Part shown: piece after piece, positions 4,234 through 6,851 of the stretch
Position numbering within the stretch: position 1 is the first letter of the stretch
Layout: each line of letters starts with the position of its first letter
Assembly (NCBI GenBank): GCA_023301785.1
Contig: JALZUF010000084.1
Coordinates: 1 to 6,851 of the forward strand
Reading direction: 5' to 3'
Origin: Alphaproteobacteria bacterium
Lineage (GTDB): Bacteria; Pseudomonadota; Alphaproteobacteria; Micavibrionales; Micavibrionaceae
DNA length: 6,851 nt
Made by a program: the position numbers and the translations under genes
The notes under the pieces: generated by a model
The model's input: the letters and a program-made list of their open reading frames with translations, nothing else
Database searches by the model: none
Told to the model about the DNA's origin: nothing

Positions 4234-6851
4234 ATGACATGTAACAACGTAATCTTGGCGCAACCTTATGCGGACACCAATGTAAACTATATGATACCAG
4301 AAGGAGATTCAGCCAGACTGAATTTTAGTCCTGAGGATATCGCAGGCTTACGCATTGGCGGTAATGGCGAACTGATCATCTCTTTTGAAGATGGCGGACA
4401 GCTGACGATTACAAACTTTAGCGAATTATCAGACAGCGGCAGTATGATGTACCTTACAGATGGTACGTTGATTGATCCTGCAATTCTAACAACATCACTT
4501 CAGGCCCCTGAAGTATTAGCTATGGACGTTGCTGCAAATACAAATTCAGACCCTATTCTTATTAAACAGCCATCTGCAAACTCTACTCAAGAAGTATCGA
4601 TGCAAGCTGGCCAAAAATACATTTGTGATTTCGACCCTGCAAATGCTGCAACTGTTGAATTAAAAGATGGTCAAATGGTTTTGACTTTTGCCGATGGCTC
4701 ACAAGTTATTATCAACAATTATGAAACAGCTATGGCTGGTGAATTACCAGCTGAACTTACAGTTGCAGACGGTACAGCCGTTGCCGCTGAAGAATTATTA
4801 ACACAAGTGACAGAAGTCGCAGAACCAATTGAAGAAGTCCTTCAAGTTGCCGCAGTTGAAACTGTTGAGCCTGTTGGAGAAACATTAGAAATTGCACAGG
4901 AATCAGTAGCAGACGATGTTGCAAACATCGAACCCGCAGCTGGTGACACAGATTTAGATGATCTGGCAGCTTTAGCTGAAGCTTTGGGTGACATTGAAAC
5001 AGCAGCTGGTGACGAAGGTGGCGGCTCAGCTTCTGCTGGTGGTTATGGTTTTAACTCAACCGCTACAGATGCGCCTTTAAATTCTCCAGATGCATTGGGT
5101 CCTTTAGGAGCAACGCAACTGGCTTATAATGCGCCAAACGTGAATCCCGAAAACCCATTCTTAGCCACAGCAGCACCAATAGATGATAGACCTTCTATTG
5201 CCGGTGCTGAAGACACATTAGATGAGACAGCATTATTGTTTGATAATCTTGTAGCAGAAGGTGTTGTTGAAGTTGACTTTGGTAATGACGGCCCAGGTGA
5301 AATCGGACCAAGTGGTGATTTCGAAGCGACGTGTGAATTAAGTAATAATGTTCTTACATCTGCTGGTGTTCCGGTTGAAGTAACAGCAACAGATAATGGT
5401 TATGTTGGAACAGCTGGCAACACTGTTGTCTTTAGATTTGTTATCGACAGCGAGTCAGGTGAATATACTTACATCCAAATTGAATCTTTAGATCACGGCG
5501 ATACAACAGATCAAAACGAAGCAATTTGTTTAGACTTTGGTATTATTGCAACAGATGCAGATGGTGATCCTGCAAGAACAAATGTTCGTATTAATATTTT
5601 GGACGATGCTCCTGTTATTTTCTCACAAATTCCAAGTGTTGTTGATGAGACAAACTTTGATGCTGGCGACTTAACCGTTGTTGGTCAATTTGTGGCGGAT
5701 ATGGGATCAGATGTCGGTGGCGAATTTGAAGGGACAGGTGCGTTTGAAGCATCAGGTTCTTTACCAAATAATGCCCTTACATCAAACGGTCAGGAAGTGA
5801 CTGTAGCCTACGACAATGCAACAGACACATATACAGGCTCTGCAGGTGGAGAAACAGTATTTACATTAGTGTTAGACCCTGTAACAGGTGGTTATACCTA
5901 TACACAAGTCTTACCACTGGATCATGCAGATGGTACAGATGATAACGATGAAATCCTACTAACATTTGGCGCAGAAGTGACTGACTTTGATGGTGACAGT
6001 GCAACAGGAAATATTACAATTCGTGTTCTTGATGATGGACCAGAAGCCGTTAACGATGTTGATAGCTTAGGTAAAGTTGAAAACTTCGCCAATGGTAACA
6101 TTCTTGATAACGACGACAAAGGTGCAGACGTTGAAGGCGCAGAAGTATGCGGCGTTTCCTTTAATGGAAAAGATGCTGTTCAACTTGCTGATGGATCATT
6201 TGTTATCGCAGGTGAGTTCGGTGAATTAACTGTTAATCCAGACGGAACATATAGTTATGAAAGAAATTTTGAAATTGCACAAGGCAATGCAATCGGCAGT
6301 GTTCCTGTTAAAATTTATAGTAATGACGGTGGCGTAGACGTCTTCGATTACATCATGAAAGATGGCGATGGTGATACAAGCCCAGCAAAAATCACAATTG
6401 ATTTAGCGGCAAATGCAACACCAATTGATATTAATGGTGTTGGCCAAACTGATGACACCAATCTAAATGATGATGGTGTAGACATGATCACAGGTGTGAT
6501 TAACGTTAACTATCAAGGTGACGATGCAGCTGCAACAACAGGTAATGGTAGCTTCAATTCATCAGGCAATCGTACAGACAACAGCCTTACATCTAACGGT
6601 GTTGCCGTCGTTGTTACATTTGACGCAGCAACGAATACTTACACAGGTACAGCAGGTAATGTAACTGCCTTTACAATGGTTATTCATGATGATGGTACAT
6701 ACACATTTACACAAAATGAGCCATTAGATCACAGCAATACTAATGCAGATAATGAAGCTCTTTTCTTAGACTTTGGCGTAACAGCAACAGATGCTGAAGG
6801 TGACACAGGCTCTGGTAATGTTCGCATTACTGTCCGTGATGATGCACCAGA
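4234..6851 (+). CDS. Giant type I-secreted repeat adhesin (LapA/BapA/RTX class), N-terminal part, open at right edge
   Basis: An uninterrupted frame of 872 codons plus 2 nt runs off the right edge, so the C-terminal secretion signal is not seen. There is no N-terminal signal peptide, as expected for type I secretion substrates. Order of parts: a duplicated module (residues 21-65 and 123-166), each ending in a FEDGGQLTITN- or FADGSQVIINN-like strand pair; an acidic Ala/Glu/Val linker (about 168-268) with PAAG at 234-237 and TAAG at 256-259; a glycine-rich stretch and GYGFNS (262-275); DALGPLGATQLAY (287-299); then repeats of 140-143 residues at 317-456, 457-599 and 727-868, with a VCBS-like domain at 600-726. 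The repeats end in DxDGD-type, probably calcium-binding turns. The protein is likely exported through an ABC/MFP/TolC-type channel and displayed at the surface for adhesion or biofilm. The ATG at 4234 is preferred because GGGGCG lies just upstream. An in-frame ATG at 4219 lacks such a site. Confidence 0.88.
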   Translation, partial: MTCNNVILAQPYADTNVNYMIPEGDSARLNFSPEDIAGLRIGGNGELIISFEDGGQLTITNFSELSDSGSMMYLTDGTLIDPAILTTSLQAPEVLAMDVAANTNSDPILIKQPSANSTQEVSMQAGQKYICDFDPANAATVELKDGQMVLTFADGSQVIINNYETAMAGELPAELTVADGTAVAAEELLTQVTEVAEPIEEVLQVAAVETVEPVGETLEIAQESVADDVANIEPAAGDTDLDDLAALAEALGDIETAAGDEGGGSASAGGYGFNSTATDAPLNSPDALGPLGATQLAYNAPNVNPENPFLATAAPIDDRPSIAGAEDTLDETALLFDNLVAEGVVEVDFGNDGPGEIGPSGDFEATCELSNNVLTSAGVPVEVTATDNGYVGTAGNTVVFRFVIDSESGEYTYIQIESLDHGDTTDQNEAICLDFGIIATDADGDPARTNVRINILDDAPVIFSQIPSVVDETNFDAGDLTVVGQFVADMGSDVGGEFEGTGAFEASGSLPNNALTSNGQEVTVAYDNATDTYTGSAGGETVFTLVLDPVTGGYTYTQVLPLDHADGTDDNDEILLTFGAEVTDFDGDSATGNITIRVLDDGPEAVNDVDSLGKVENFANGNILDNDDKGADVEGAEVCGVSFNGKDAVQLADGSFVIAGEFGELTVNPDGTYSYERNFEIAQGNAIGSVPVKIYSNDGGVDVFDYIMKDGDGDTSPAKITIDLAANATPIDINGVGQTDDTNLNDDGVDMITGVINVNYQGDDAAATTGNGSFNSSGNRTDNSLTSNGVAVVVTFDAATNTYTGTAGNVTAFTMVIHDDGTYTFTQNEPLDHSNTNADNEALFLDFGVTATDAEGDTGSGNVRITVRDDAP
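4294..4428 (+). repeat. Adhesin N-terminal module, copy 1
   Basis: Codes for residues 21-65. The pattern is a short strand, then F-x-P-E/A-(D/N), then GxGELIISFEDGGQLTITNF. It aligns over its whole length with residues 123-166 with one gap: NFSPED against DFDPAN, and SFEDGGQLTITNF against TFADGSQVIINNY. It is an ancient duplication, since identity is modest and only at protein level. Similar DG-turn strand pairs are found at the N-termini of BapA-like secreted proteins. Confidence 0.6.
4600..4731 (+). repeat. Adhesin N-terminal module, copy 2
   Basis: Codes for residues 123-166, the second copy of the module at residues 21-65. It contains one of the few cysteines of the protein (C131). It is followed at once by the acidic linker. 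Confidence 0.6.
4933..5010 (+). other. Predicted LapG-type di-alanine cleavage region in the adhesin
   Basis: Two di-alanine motifs are seen, PAAG (residues 234-237, bases 4933-4944) and TAAG (residues 256-259, bases 4999-5010). Each is followed by aspartate and coded by the same GCAGCTGGTGAC. The second directly precedes DEGGGSASAGG. In LapA-type adhesins the periplasmic cysteine protease LapG cuts within TAAG or close variants next to a glycine-rich stretch. That the same happens here is inference. Confidence 0.5.
5182..5601 (+). repeat. T1SS-143/DUF5801-like repeat 1 of the adhesin
   Basis: Codes for residues 317-456 (140 residues), from one DDxP motif to the next. Core marks shared with the other copies are NNVLTSAG, YVGTAGNTVVFRF, GEYTY, SLDHGD, LDFGIIATDADGD and the closing ILDDAP. 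It is the most divergent copy in its first half and carries two cysteines (C367, C432). Confidence 0.7.
5602..6030 (+). repeat. T1SS-143/DUF5801-like repeat 2 of the adhesin
   Basis: Codes for residues 457-599, exactly 143 residues from DDAP to DDGP. It shows NNALTSNGQEVTV, TYTGSAGGETVFTL, GGYTYTQVLPLDHAD, LTFGAEVTDFDGDSATGN and RVLDDGP. The DFDGD turn is a probable calcium site. Confidence 0.75.
6031..6411 (+). other. VCBS/cadherin-like domain placed between T1SS-143-like repeats
   Basis: Codes for residues 600-726, which do not fit the 143-residue repeat pattern. Marks are EAVNDVDS, GNILDNDDKGADVEG, then GELTVNPDGTYSYE (663-676), GVDVFDYIMKDGDGDTSPAKI and a final strand. The order 'NDxD ... 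L-TVNPDGTYxY ... DxFxYxxxDGDGDTS' is that of VCBS and related Ig-like repeats of giant adhesins. Confidence 0.65.
6412..6837 (+). repeat. T1SS-143/DUF5801-like repeat 3 of the adhesin
   Basis: Codes for residues 727-868 (142 residues) and ends just before another DDAP at the window edge. It shows DNSLTSNGVAVVV, NTYTGTAGNVTAFTM, GTYTFTQNEPLDHSN, LDFGVTATDAEGD and GNVRITVRDDAP. Its start is degenerate (NATP in place of DDAP) because it follows the VCBS-like domain. Further copies probably continue beyond the window. Confidence 0.75.

Noticed and set aside
5922..6119. 65-codon serine-rich open frame on the minus strand inside the adhesin
   Set aside because: It is antisense to the repeat-coding frame. 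Its Ser/Thr-rich composition is simply the complement of the Asp/Gly/Thr-rich repeats.

Overview
The window looks like part of an AT-leaning proteobacterial chromosome, most likely an alphaproteobacterium. This is inference, based on a UbiM-type ubiquinone hydroxylase, a FAD protein/DUF1365/cyclopropane-synthase trio, and the start of a giant type I-secreted repeat protein. I see no rRNA, tRNA, CRISPR array, insertion sequence or other clear sign of a mobile element.

Left third (1-2489), minus strand: a tight three-gene operon, read from right to left. It encodes a FAD-dependent amine-oxidase-like protein (COG2907 type), a DUF1365 protein that overlaps it by 10 nt, and a cyclopropane-fatty-acyl-phospholipid synthase family methyltransferase that begins 1 nt after the DUF1365 stop and runs off the left edge. 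The three products very probably act together on unsaturated acyl chains of membrane lipids.

Middle (2490-4000): a 135-nt divergent promoter region separates the lipid operon from a plus-strand pair. This pair is ubiM, an aromatic-ring hydroxylase of ubiquinone synthesis, followed after 17 nt by an unrecognised 57-residue lysine-rich membrane protein that is probably co-transcribed.

Right part (4001-6851): a 233-nt AT-rich regulatory gap with two hairpins/palindromes precedes a very large open reading frame that is still open at the right edge (872 codons seen). It is the N-terminal part of a giant repeat adhesin of the type I secretion (RTX/LapA/BapA-like) class. It has no signal peptide. 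A duplicated N-terminal module is followed by an acidic Ala/Glu linker carrying PAAG and TAAG di-alanine motifs just before a glycine-rich stretch, and then by repeats of about 140-143 residues (T1SS-143/DUF5801-like) with one VCBS-like domain between them.

The most interesting observation is that the di-alanine motifs resemble the sites cut by LapG-type periplasmic proteases. That suggests a surface adhesin that is held in the outer membrane and released under c-di-GMP control, but with an N-terminal module unlike the classical LapA one.
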